NCBI GenBank assembly: GCA_964200075.2
Contig: CAXNAA020000360.1
Coordinates: forward strand, 1-22,050
DNA length: 22,050 bases
Source: Sphacelaria rigidula
Lineage: Eukaryota > Phaeophyceae > Sphacelariales
Direction of reading: 5' to 3'
Shown here: piece after piece, positions 1-8,737 of the stretch
Layout: the number at the start of each line of letters is the position of its first letter
Position numbering within the stretch: the stretch's first letter is position 1
The notes under the pieces: generated by a model
What the model was told of the DNA's origin: nothing
The model's input: the letters and a program-made list of their open reading frames with translations, nothing else
Databases searched by the model: none
Program-made: the position numbers and the translations under genes

Positions 1-1280
1 TTATTCTGTGGTATCGCCACTTTCAGAGACAGCCACGTCTTTTACACTGTCTCACGGGAGGGGGGGGGGGGGGTACTCATGCATGATCATAAGTACACCC
101 CCGGGGGGAGGCAGCAACGAACAGTGGTGTGAGCGCATTGGTCGGCGGGTTTGTAGGCGGCAATGAGTGTGCCCTCAGTCGGAGGAAAACCCTCCAAGCA
201 GGCGAAAAGAACGTGCTGATGCAGCACGGAAACAAACGCTGATGCTACCGTGGTGCTATCAGACAAATGACCGAAAGATGAAGATGTTCATGAACAAAAC
301 TCCCCAGCAACACCGAAGAGGAAGAACAATACGTAGGTGCCAACAAGTCCGGAACCTGCCTGACTGATGACGTCCGTCGCGTCTGCGGTCGACAAGCCCT
401 GCTGACGGTACCCACGGAACTTGTGCCTTATGTGCCAAAACACGAACGCGGGGGAGGGACACATGGACGTGAAGCGATCCTGAGAAAACAAGCCATCATT
501 TTGCCAATCGAGACTGCGCTATCAAGGGCCATGGACGTCTCGAGTGACTAGTCATCATTCCAGCGGACGGTGATCTTGTCATCGCCACGTCACAGCAAGC
601 ACCTCAAAGTTCCGGTGGGTATCCCTAGCACCCGATCTCGCGAGTGCATCAGCCTACAACAGGCATCTCAATCCCTGGGACGAGCTATGCCACGCTTGGA
701 GCTTTGCATTGCTACTTCTAGCCAACCGCGTGACGTGGGTACTATCAGGTAGACGGCGTGCACGCACGTGTCTGCGATCGTGTGCGTTCTTCAAGCTCCA
801 AACGGATCTTGACTACAGCACAGGCTAGTTCACGCTCATCGTCCAAAATTGTGTTATCAGCAAACGCCTTTTGCAATACCTACCCAATAGTTGCATGCAT
901 GATAGCATACTGACCACCATAGGCAGCTGGAGAGCGTGACATAGACGAATTTATGCTATGGTCATAGTGGTGGCGCCAAGGCCGAAAAGGTACCTCGACC
1001 AGTGAGCACCCTTCAAGTTGTTCTGATATCGAGACTATGAGCTCCACGCCCAACATTCACCCAATCTCCACATGCTTCAAATAGTAGTAACCGCCATCAG
1101 CTCGGGAATCTAGCGAAGACCATTGGAAGGCGGCACATAATTCATCAAAGAAAAAAACGAGATGATGCGTCCCGGGGTAGTTCAAGGAACATATGTACAA
1201 AGTTTAGTCGAGAAACTCAGAAACGTCGTATAATAGATGTTTTCTCGCGTTAACGATGAATGCACCCCCAAAGACGTTTT
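1..1280. other. No recognisable gene; noncoding stretch
   Basis: Both strands hold only short ORFs with no recognisable protein family. The longest plus-frame open stretch runs from about 290 to 551 (about 85 codons, no early ATG). That length is expected by chance in this much sequence. Apart from the G run at 60-73 I see no repeat or RNA gene. Confidence 0.5.
60..73 (+). repeat. Homopolymer run of 14 G
   Basis: Fourteen consecutive G residues, preceded by GGGA and followed by TAC. Such a run is prone to slippage and to assembly or sequencing error. It could also contribute to a G-quadruplex, but there are not four separated G tracts here. Confidence 0.9.
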
Positions 1281-1284
1281 CACA

Positions 1285-1595
1285 CATGCTTTTTTTTCTT
1301 CCTCACACTTGATATCCCTCCCCTTCCTGAGGATGAGTCCGTGGTCTCAAGGGATCAACCTATCTCTCCCCCGGTACAGGCCTTTCATTTCGGTCTCGCG
1401 GACTGGAATAGCGTTGCCGCACCGTGTCAACTCACGTCACACACACGTAGTCGACTACTTTGTTCACTCACATACTCACGCTTTCCACGGTGGAGTCATA
1501 CATTACGAAGAAAAAACCGAACGCATGGGAAATTGAACCCCCGTTCTCTCAACCCTCATGGCGACAATCGGACCATTACACCACCGGGGCGCTAA
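1285..1595 (-). mobile_element. Candidate tRNA-derived SINE
   Basis: On the minus strand a tRNA-like head starts near 1592. A TGGTGTAATGG block resembles an RNA polymerase III box A (1573-1583). About 33 bp downstream lies GGTTCAATTTCC, resembling box B (1528-1539). The acceptor and anticodon stems do not pair properly, so it is not a functional tRNA. A body follows, then an A-rich tail near 1285-1300. About 85 bp of the body (around 1300-1380) is shared with 17940-18025, just upstream of the LINE. The boxes, spacing, body and A-rich end suit a SINE. Target-site duplications were not found, so the ends are approximate. A chance tRNA-like sequence in a different repeat is the alternative. Confidence 0.45.
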
Positions 1596-1635
1596 TACCA
1601 GGTAGATGGGAGTTTGCACATTTCAAGGTCACGTC

Positions 1636-1940
1636 ATCGCACAAATGCGCAAAACTTCACGCCGTTTTTAGGAGAAATACTCTGACCAATGTGCTCGGGT
1701 CATTACAAAACTTTCGATGGACAAGTTTTTCACCTCTCGACTTTTTTTTATCGCTTTTCGGGGGTCCGACAGAATCCAAGTTGCCCCCACAATCCTGGGA
1801 TCCCCGAAAAACGGTGAAAAACGCAACGAGTAAAACAAACCCGACCTTCGAAAGTTGTGTAATGACCCACAGCAAAGTTGTGCAAAATTTTAGGGTCCAA
1901 CACCTAAAAACGGCTTGAAGTTTTGCGGATGAGCGTTTAT
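1636..1940. mobile_element. Hairpin (foldback) MITE-like element
   Basis: The left and right halves are imperfect inverted copies over roughly 130-140 bp each. The clearest outer stem pairs 1649-1672 with 1903-1926 (24 nt, one mismatch). An inner stem pairs the CTTTTCGGGG region near 1752-1765 with CCCCGAAAAACGG near 1803-1815. A block reading GGGTCATTACAAAACTTTCG on the left is matched in inverse near 1845-1865. No coding capacity is seen. This architecture suits a non-autonomous foldback/MITE. No convincing target duplication was identified, so the superfamily is unknown and the borders are approximate. Confidence 0.6.
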
Positions 1941-1989
1941 AGGTCGATAAGCGTGAACCAGCCTGTAGTGGAGCTCTCCCACTGCACCA

Positions 1990-2187
1990 ACTACATCATC
2001 TACGGAACACCTTCCCCCATAGTCAAAACCTGCCGCATAGTTTTCCGCTCCGAAGCTATTGTATCCCAGTACAGACCCTAGGTCGGGAGCGTCCGTGAGA
2101 TCCATCTCGGCGTAGATCTCGACCTCGAATGAGTCCTCCTCCTCCACTTTTGACTGGAGCTTCACGATCTTGCCCTTCAGGGGGATC
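1990..2187 (-). pseudogene. Left arm of head-to-head palindrome; unknown protein fragment
   Basis: The minus frame from an ATG near 2187 reads a short acidic peptide with the blocks EEEDSFEVEIYA, MDLTDAP and AENYA. I recognise no family. The same peptide, diverged, is encoded in the opposite direction just across the (AT) core (2215-2437): DSFEIKIYA, MDLTDTP, VENHA. The indel between the copies is exactly one codon. Near the core many of the substitutions are synonymous or conservative (TTC/TTT, ATC/ATT, GAC/GAT, GTC/ATC). That suggests the arms descend from a coding sequence rather than random DNA. There is no evidence of expression. The frame continues to 1890 without further similarity. 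Confidence 0.35.
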
Positions 2188-2211
2188 ATATATATATATA
2201 TATATATATAT
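2188..2211. repeat. (AT)12 microsatellite at palindrome centre
   Basis: Twelve AT units lie exactly between the two inverted arms. The 14-nt direct repeat CGATCTTGCCCTTC lies on both sides (2165-2178 and 2214-2227). AT cores are common at cruciform-forming palindromes. Confidence 0.9.
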
Positions 2212-2214
2212 CGC

Positions 2215-2437
2215 GATCTTGCCCTTCCGAGGGATTTACCGGTCAAAAGAGGAGAGAGAGGACTCATTTGAGATCAAGATTTACGCCATGGATCTCACCG
2301 ATACTCCCGGCGTAGTGCATATGATAGGATATACGAAAAGCTTCGACGTAGAAAACCATGCGAAAAATTTCAGCAACGACGGTTCCGCAGATGCGAAAAA
2401 TCACGCCATAGTTCCGACGCAGAAAACTATGCCATAG
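2215..2437 (+). pseudogene. Right arm of head-to-head palindrome; unknown protein fragment
   Basis: The plus frame reads the blocks SKEEREDSFEIKIYA and MDLTDTP, then three short related motifs (VENHA, AKNHA, QKTMP) and a stop at about 2437. It matches the opposite-strand peptide of the left arm in the first ~40 residues. Frame is kept with a single one-codon gap. The repeated ENHA/KNHA/KTMP motifs come from a repeated ~18 bp DNA motif. I do not recognise the protein. It could be a broken gene duplicate or a DNA palindrome whose reading frame is incidental. Confidence 0.35.
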
Positions 2438-2470
2438 TGTCGGGGAACGGTGGAAGGTATTCCGTAATCC

Positions 2471-3300
2471 TCCCCGAGATTCCAATCCAAGTTTGCGCTG
2501 GTTCATAAGTCACGTCAGCATCTCGGCTCAACAGGCAATCGGTAGGGTTCGGGCTTCGAGAGGATCGTGCTTGCGCAAAATTCTTCACCACTCTTCTCCT
2601 ACCCGAATGAAGAGCCCTTGTCAGGGTGCCTAGTCAAAGTCTTGAGGATTCCTCTGTTCGTCGCCCGCACGTCAAGGAAAACAAGGACACACCAGTATGC
2701 TGTAATACCGAGAATAGCCAACGTCTTACCCGTGAGCACTGCCAGCTAGCTTTTGAAAAACAGTATCTGACTAATCAACCAATCACGCCAGGCCTGCCAA
2801 ACTTCCTGCTCGCTGTAGCACGGAGCTGTGCCGTGGCGCATGTTGTCTGGTGCTCTCGTGACGCGGTGGATACATAACAGTATTTTAATGATATATGCAA
2901 GCAATCAAGGTCTTAGTGAGGAGAGAGGAACGCACAAGCATACGTACAGCGATCTACCCCCGCGAGAGGGGAAGGTCGGCCATAAACCCAGCGACGACGG
3001 ATGAAAGACGTTCGCGGCAGGCTACGGGGTTACCCCATACGTACTTCGGGTACGTCGTGTTCAAGAGCATTCGAGATGAGCTGCATGTGGATGAAAGAAG
3101 CAATGACAGAAAATATACGACGTTTCGGCGAATCTCGGTCCAGACTCGTGCAATTCTTCTTCAGGAAACGTCACATTTTGACGATCGCTCATGGGAGCAC
3201 AGCGCGTTGATTGCAGGCACGTCTTCGCATTTGAAGTGGTACGAGCGTAATGAAGGGGTGCAGCAGCTATAAGGGTTCTGATGGACAATAAAACCAGGGG
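2471..3300. other. No recognisable gene
   Basis: Only short overlapping ORFs on both strands (up to about 125 codons near 2895-3272), with no recognisable motifs. No repeats or RNA genes seen. Confidence 0.5.
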
Positions 3301-3363
3301 TCTAGATGTTACACGTGACACTTCGACGTGACACATTCGAAAAAACGTGACTTCGGGTCATTC

Positions 3364-3455
3364 AACGCTACGTAAGGTTTGGTTTTTTGGATGGGACAAA
3401 TGTAACGTAACGTGATGTAACGTGTGGTCTTTCGAATGAATCCTAACGTAGCGTT
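3364..3455. repeat. Inverted repeat, ACGT-rich
   Basis: Positions 3364-3377 and 3442-3455 form a 14-nt inverted repeat with one mismatch. They enclose an ACGT-rich stretch with several GTAACGT-like motifs. CGTGACAC motifs also occur just upstream (3310-3340). Together with the hairpin at 3487-3540 this may be the remnant of a small foldback element. Confidence 0.6.
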
Positions 3456-3486
3456 TTACTTTCCCAAATACGACGAAAGCTCTGCT

Positions 3487-3540
3487 TGTTTTTGTGAATT
3501 TGTAATGTGTCACGTGTCACGTTACAAATTCACAAAAACA
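3487..3540. repeat. Perfect 19-bp hairpin
   Basis: Positions 3487-3505 and 3522-3540 are exact reverse complements (19 of 19). The 16-nt loop carries the palindrome CACGTG and two GTGTCAC motifs. A run of T follows the right arm. This is a strong cruciform or hairpin candidate with no gene attached. Confidence 0.85.
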
Positions 3541-3659
3541 GTTTTTTTCTATCACGTGTGGAAAACTCCGAAATTTCCAAGATACACTGCTTCAACGACC
3601 ACACTTTACATGACGAAGTAACGCCGTTATGAACTCCACTTTTATTTCGAGACGATGGG

Positions 3660-4290
3660 ACGCCAATATCGCTTCGCCACATTTTGTCAAGCTGTCCATG
3701 TTGCAGCTACAGCGTGCGTTTGCCCCAGGTGGCGCACGCAGGAGTGAGAGGCCGCCGCCTCCGCTGCTGTAATGGCTGCCTGTATCTTGGGCGAAGCTGT
3801 ATGGTAACACAGCCACTATGGCGTGAAAGCCGCCGGTAACATTTCACGTCATGAAGATGTTTACACAGCGTTGTCTCGAAGTGTAGCGTTGCAGCTATCA
3901 ACTTCAACTTTAAGTACTGTATGAGTATTACACAATTTACAGTCGGCAATATATTATATACTGTCCGCAGCACACCTTTAACATTGTGTCCGTACTGATA
4001 TAGAATCCTTGTCCAAGGTCTGGTACATTTCCACATATAATGCTATTTTGTGAAATCGTGAAGAAATTCACAACATCTGGGTGAACTGCAGGTGAGGCAT
4101 TCGCCGAAATATCAACGTGCAAACTCCGCTCCAGTACACTGTGAGTTGATATGGCTAGAAGGACACTACTCGTACCATAACCACCTTGTCGGCTGCCAGA
4201 CTGTCAGGACGTAGTATCCGCTAGTATTTATACTGGATGTAGGGGGATGTTGCCTCCTTGCCGGGCACGTGGGTAAGGTCCATGGCAGAA
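3660..4290 (-). repeat. Dispersed repeat family, copy A
   Basis: Read on the minus strand, this stretch matches 20130-20770 on the plus strand in two strong blocks: 4040-4285 with 20130-20400, and 3670-3830 with 20620-20765. A diverged middle lies between them. In one frame both copies read blocks such as SRQGGYG, LLAIST and a FFTIS motif after a PDV. However, differences fall about equally on all three codon positions, so protein selection is not supported. It is best read as a ~630 bp noncoding or long-dead interspersed repeat, possibly a nonautonomous transposon. Terminal repeats and target duplications were not identified. Confidence 0.7.
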
Positions 4291-4579
4291 CGCAGTGGTC
4301 GCGTGAAAGAAGCTTAACCTTGACGTGTCGAGCTTTTCGGACCGGGAAACGTTCAGCCTAGACCCTCGCATATATGCCGGGGCCTAAATGCTGCTTCTTT
4401 TATGGTTTTCCGCGAGTGTTCATCCCTAACTGGGCGAAGATTGACGATGGCGCCGAAAGGATCCGTTGTGGTCTGCGAGCCCGACCGAAATTGTACCTAC
4501 TACAATGGTCATCAGACAGAACGAGATAAAAACATCATACAGTATACGTCGGACGAGTCATTACGCGTCGAAACGAGTG
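4291..4579. other. No recognisable gene
   Basis: Short spacer between the dispersed repeat and the minisatellite. I see no gene, hairpin or RNA in it. Confidence 0.4.
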
Positions 4580-4805
4580 CACTCGTGGATGTTTTTCGAA
4601 AACACAACGAGCAAGACTCGTGTGCTCGAGTCATTATTTTTTTTCACAACGAGTAATGACTCCTGTGCTCGAGTCATGAACTTTTTTCACAACGAGCAAT
4701 GACTCGAGCACACGAGTCACTGTTTTTTTTTTCACAACGAGCGATGACTCGTGTGCTTGAGTCATTCATTTCTTCACAACGAGCAATGGCTCGAGTGCTC
4801 GTCCC
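4580..4805. repeat. 43-bp minisatellite, block 1 (hairpin-type units)
   Basis: About five units of 42-45 bp, each with CACAACGAGCAATGACTCG followed by a GTGCTCGAGTCAT-type half and a T-rich linker. In these units ATGACTCG and CGAGTCAT form an 8-bp inverted repeat around a 6-nt loop, so each unit can fold. The period is not a multiple of three, so it is not a protein repeat. Block 2 is the same family with a changed 3' half. Confidence 0.85.
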
Positions 4806-5040
4806 ATAAATGTAATACTCAAGAGATTCGCTCCGCCGCTTTAGACCTCTGATCTGTGTGTGGAGGGGAGGAGGGGCGGGGGGTGCTTGGATAAAATAAA
4901 AACGTGCTTTTCTTTGGAGCTTGGCGCATGTGCAGATATGCATATTATATATGAACTTGAAGATTCTACGTTCAAGATCGTCGAAGAGCTCATTATTATA
5001 TTTGTTTGCTCGTCAGATTGCTGACTCCGGCTCTCAAGTC
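4806..5040. other. Unique spacer between minisatellite blocks, with G-rich tract
   Basis: Non-repetitive DNA splitting the two minisatellite blocks. It includes a G-rich tract at 4862-4883 with runs of 4, 4 and 6 G plus two GG steps, a possible G-quadruplex on the plus strand. No coding sequence recognised. Confidence 0.6.
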
Positions 5041-5870
5041 GTTCATCACGAGAAATAATTCGTGTGCTCGAGTCATTTACTTCTCCACGACGAGCAATGG
5101 CTCGAGTACTCGCCCTGATAATTTTTTCCTCGACGAACAATGACTCGAGTGTTCGCCCTATTATTTTTTTCCACGACGAGCAGTGATTCGAGTGCTCGCC
5201 CTGATAGTTTTTTCCACAACGAGCAATGACCCGAGTGCTCGCCCTACTATTTTTTTACACAGCGAGCGAAGACTCGAGTGCTCGCCCTACTAATTTTTTA
5301 CACAATGAGCAATGACTCGAGTGCTCGCCCTATTAATTTTTTACACAACGAGCAATGACTCAAGTGCTCGCCCTGATAATTTTTTCCTCAACGAACAATG
5401 ACTCGAGTGTTCGCCCTATTATTATTTTTTTCCACGACGAGCAATGACTCGAGTGCTCGCCCTACTATTTTTTTACACGGCGAGCGAAGATTCGAGTGCT
5501 CGCCCTACTAATTTTTTACACAATGAGCAATGACTCGAGTGCTCGCCCTATTAATTTTTTCCACACCGAGCAATGACTCGAGTGCTCGCCCTGATAATTT
5601 TTTCCTCAACGAACAATGACTCGAGTGTTCGTCCTATTATTTTTTTCCACGACGAGCAATGATTCGAGTGCTCGCCCTGATAATTTTTTCCATAACAAGC
5701 AATGACTCGAGTGCTCGCCCTACTATTTTTTTACATAACGAGCGAAGACTCGAGTGCTCGCCCTTTATTTTTTACGGCCAACGATTAGCCCAACGAGTGC
5801 GAGTGCCACGAGTCATACTCGTGCTCGTCCGACGTGTGACTCATTTCTCCACAACGAGCAATGAAAAAAA
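5041..5870. repeat. 43-bp minisatellite, block 2 with higher-order repeat
   Basis: About 16 full units of 43 bp run from about 5085 to 5780, with degenerate ends to 5870. The core is CGAGCAATGACTCGAGTGCT followed by CGCCCT and a T-run linker. Unit variants recur in order. A unit marked by CGAACAATG...GTGTTCG starts at 5128, 5386 and 5604, which are 258 bp (6 x 43) and 218 bp apart. The second period has lost one unit and gained 3 bp. A unit marked by GCGAAGA recurs three units after it in the complete periods (two in the shortened one). The array is therefore a higher-order repeat grown by copying about 258 bp blocks. The inner dyad is CGAGCA/TGCTCG. Confidence 0.9.
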
Positions 5871-6365
5871 CATACAATCTGATAAGAATAGTATCCGCCG
5901 TTTCAATGCAGACCGGGCCCTCAGCGCCTTGTGCAGCCACGGCTGCGGCTACGACACCTTACTGTAGTACCAATCAACACATCCCCCAAATTTTGGCGTC
6001 ATCACAAGCGAGGTGCGGATTTTCTTGACGTCTAACCTTAAAAAACACCGCCTCCATATTATTATCGAAAATGATATACACTGATTTGTCGCTTGCAAAA
6101 CATCCGTCATGAATCCAGCAGCAAGAGTCTGCTGTGTAGGATGTGCGAGACCGCGAAGCCCGAGCACCGCACGCAGAGAAAGCCAGCCCTGACTGCGATA
6201 ACAGGCATACTGAGTGGCACATGGACTATACCCCATTGCATACAGCTCGTACCATCAAGTGCTGATGTACGACGTACAAGCTCTCGCTTGCTGTACCTGG
6301 TATACGCTCTACCGCTGCGCGCTAAATCCACATAATCTCTTCTTCAACTCTTCCATGCTGTTTTA
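5871..6365. other. No recognisable gene
   Basis: Short ORFs of up to 95 codons on both strands overlap each other and show no recognisable domain. No repeats seen. Confidence 0.45.
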
Positions 6366-6471
6366 ACGTCTCTGGTTGAAGTTGAGAAAACATTTAAAGC
6401 ATTTAGTACGTTACCGCCTCTGGTTGAAGTTGAGAAAACATCTATTTGAAGCACTTAGTACTCCTGACTCG
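6366..6471 (+). repeat. Tandem duplication, 48-bp period
   Basis: The 23-nt block at 6371-6393 is repeated exactly at 6419-6441. A less well conserved remainder follows in each copy, ending in CATTTAGTAC or CACTTAGTAC. It lies downstream of the candidate minus-strand exon, in what would be its intron. Confidence 0.85.
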
Positions 6472-6541
6472 TACAACAGGACGAGCAGAGCCGACTCAAA
6501 CACCATGCTGGCGTTGTCTGTGTAATGCAGCCTATACTTAC

Positions 6542-6639
6542 GTTGGAGCGACAGGCTTGCCTGCGGAGCCTTCTTCGTTGAAGTTATGCGGGTTTGGCAC
6601 GAAGCCGCCATTGAACTCACCAAAGAGAGCGCTTCCCAG
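6542..6639 (-). CDS. Candidate internal exon, unknown protein
   Basis: On the minus strand a 98-bp open stretch is bounded by CTACAG (acceptor, just above 6639) and GTAAGT (a consensus donor, 6541-6536). A branch-like CTAAAC lies just before the acceptor. It encodes 32 codons plus two bases. The peptide is rich in Gly, Asn, Phe and Pro, with blocks LFGEFNGGF, VPNPHNFN and EEGSAGKPVAP. Codons show a strong preference for C or T in the third position, unlike the shadow frames. I do not recognise the family. In-frame open sequence continues upstream only to a stop near 6661. No partner exon was identified on either side. The inference rests on splice signals and composition, so it may be a chance find. 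Confidence 0.4.
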
Positions 6640-6660
6640 CTGTAGTTTAGGGTCGTGTAA

Positions 6661-7310
6661 TCAAGGCTCCATGTCAGTTGTCATGTTTCCACCCATCCAT
6701 GCCGGTCGTTCTGGCATCCGAGATGTCCTAACCAGATCCCCGAAGTCGTTGGCAAAACGACAGTATCACTCCAAGCGGCCCGATGAACGAAAACAACAAC
6801 GGCTTGCCAATGGAATTTGGCTGCGATTGGTGGCCATACTATGATGTATTGCTGCTGTTGTAGAGTTGTTTGGTGAATACACTCGGATTTGCAACTGTGC
6901 GTTGAGCCGGGGCCGTACCTGCTATGACATGTGTGGCCGTGTCGTGAGTTGGGGATATTTGGGCGCTTGGGTGGTCCGTGAGCAGCAAAGGGCACCGCGA
7001 CAATCAGTGAACCGAATGGAGCAAAGCAGCCCTGTTATGAGGTGGAGCTTACTGGCTTGGTGCACTGCTGAGAACTTGACGTACAAACATAGGATCGTCT
7101 TTCCTGTTGTACTGTACCAACACTACTTTTCCTCAATCGCGAAAAAAGCGCTCATCGAATGAGCGATTTCTTCTGATATTGTACGAGTATTGTCTTCCCC
7201 TTGTCCATATATTCGTCTTTCCCTTGTCCAAAAAATAAAGTTCATTTCTCATCGCAAGCTTCCCAACCGTCCACCCTCAAACAATCATCCCCAATCAATC
7301 TTATGTAGAG
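6661..7310. other. No recognisable gene
   Basis: ORFs of about 100 codons occur on both strands without recognisable motifs. One minus frame near 6750-6840 reads a short hydrophobic stretch (GKPLLFSFIGPLGVILSF) that could be a membrane segment of an upstream exon. It has no convincing donor, so it is not called. Confidence 0.4.
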
Positions 7311-7315
7311 GTGAT

Positions 7316-7795
7316 AATTCAAATTCGGCTCCCGGTATATCCTGGCTTGTTTTGTTCTATTTTTCAAGTGAAGGTGATGGCGATTCATCATCAGAAGAAG
7401 ATAATGAGACCCTTTTACTGGCAGGTCAGGTCCTCCTATGAATCGCTATCACTTTCACTTGAAAAAATAGTACACGCCTCAGAGCCAGCGAATAAACCAG
7501 GATACCGGGAGCCGAGTTTGAGATACCTCTGGTAATAAAAACCAGATCCCAACCCCAAAAATAAAATTAATATTCCAACAAATACTAATTAATCGATTTA
7601 TTACAGGTATCTCAAACCCTGCTCCCGCTATCCTGATTTATGCCCTGACTCTGAGCTGTGTAGTATTTTTTTCAAGTGAAAGTGATCGCGATTCATAGGA
7701 GGACCTGACCTGGCGGTCAAGAGGTCTCATCATATGTGATGAATCGCTCTGGGCAATCACTTTCACTTGATAAAACAAGAAAAACAACCAACCAA
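7316..7795. repeat. Nested long inverted repeat
   Basis: Two copies of one ~190 bp sequence lie in opposite orientation (about 7320-7535 and 7601-7785), separated by ~65 bp of AT-rich spacer. Each copy is itself a hairpin. TTCAAGTGAA..GTGAT..CGATTCAT at one side pairs with ATGAATCGC...TCACTTTCACTTGA at the other (7361-7467 and 7668-7772). Copy 1 has further outer arms pairing CGGCTCCCGGTAT near 7325 with ATACCGGGAGCCG near 7503. Copy 2 lacks the matching outer arm. No protein is encoded. It looks like a foldback element inserted twice or duplicated in inverse. Confidence 0.85.
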
Positions 7796-8737
7796 CGAAA
7801 ACAGAAGCATTCTCAACCACTACACTACTGTACTCGGGACGCTGATGCAAACCAATAGGATTGAGACTTCAAACGAAAATGAAGGATGAAATGAAAGAGA
7901 TGAAAAATCCAGATGAATTTTCTCTTCAAGCCGAAGAACTGTGCGAATGCAATGGGAAACTCGTTAAAATAAGGATACAGTAATACTATCGTGTGGCGAT
8001 CATGGCATACGCAGGTGGTGAAAACGGCCGCGGGTACGATAAACCGCAAACATTGACGAAAGTGATCGTCATTGTGGATTGCACACGGAACCCCAGATGA
8101 TATCCCAGAACAACAACTGCGCTGTTATGGCGCCCCGGAGCGGGTACCTTGGCGTTTTTTTTGCGTTGTGGGGATTCCACTCTCGAATCGATCATGTCCT
8201 TGGCTTTCTTCACTCGGCTACAGCGGGAAATAACCAGAAATTCAAGCACTGTTCGACGGCATGTCGCCCCAACGCTCGCGAGGTACAGTACAGTCTCGAT
8301 CAGAGTGTCCAGTTAGTACCGAATGTAATCCTTACCAGCACACACTTGTCCTAGCCATCCTATGTGAAGCTGCCGTGTCCAAGGGGTCTGAATTCGCTTA
8401 GCGTCGGCGTCAAGATTAACGTTCTGGTTCTGATCTGAGGCGTGTTACCTGCTAGCGAAAATTACGGAAAGTGCAGTGCGGGAGCCGTACACAACAGCAG
8501 ACAGGCACATGCACACAGGATTTCACACACCGCTGCAGCGCACGTGCGACCAACAGTAGACCACATTGGTGTATTGTGACGCTATCATAGTGGCAGGCAG
8601 AGCAGTAGCCAACCACCGTTGATCGGCTTCAAGATTCGCTGCAGTATCTGTGAAGCCTAGTAAATGGCCGAAGGCCTCCGTAGCATGGTACGGGTTCAAG
8701 TCGTCATCACCTGATCTGTATGAACTAATTATACGAG
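7796..8737. other. No recognisable gene
   Basis: Only short ORFs (up to about 91 codons) without recognisable domains. No repeats or structured RNAs found. Confidence 0.45.

Noticed and set aside
290-551. ATG-less open frame of about 85 codons
   Set aside because: No start, no recognised motifs and no clear acceptor. The length is within chance for a 22 kb window.
1523-1592. A functional tRNA gene on the minus strand
   Set aside because: Box A- and B-like blocks are present, but the acceptor arms do not pair and no proper anticodon stem-loop forms. It is treated as a SINE head instead.
4580-5870. CRISPR array
   Set aside because: The units are contiguous diverged tandem repeats with no unique spacers, and the context is eukaryotic.
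5659-5967. ORF of 102 codons across the end of the minisatellite
   Set aside because: The unit is 43 bp, so the frame changes in each unit. The translation simply reads the array.
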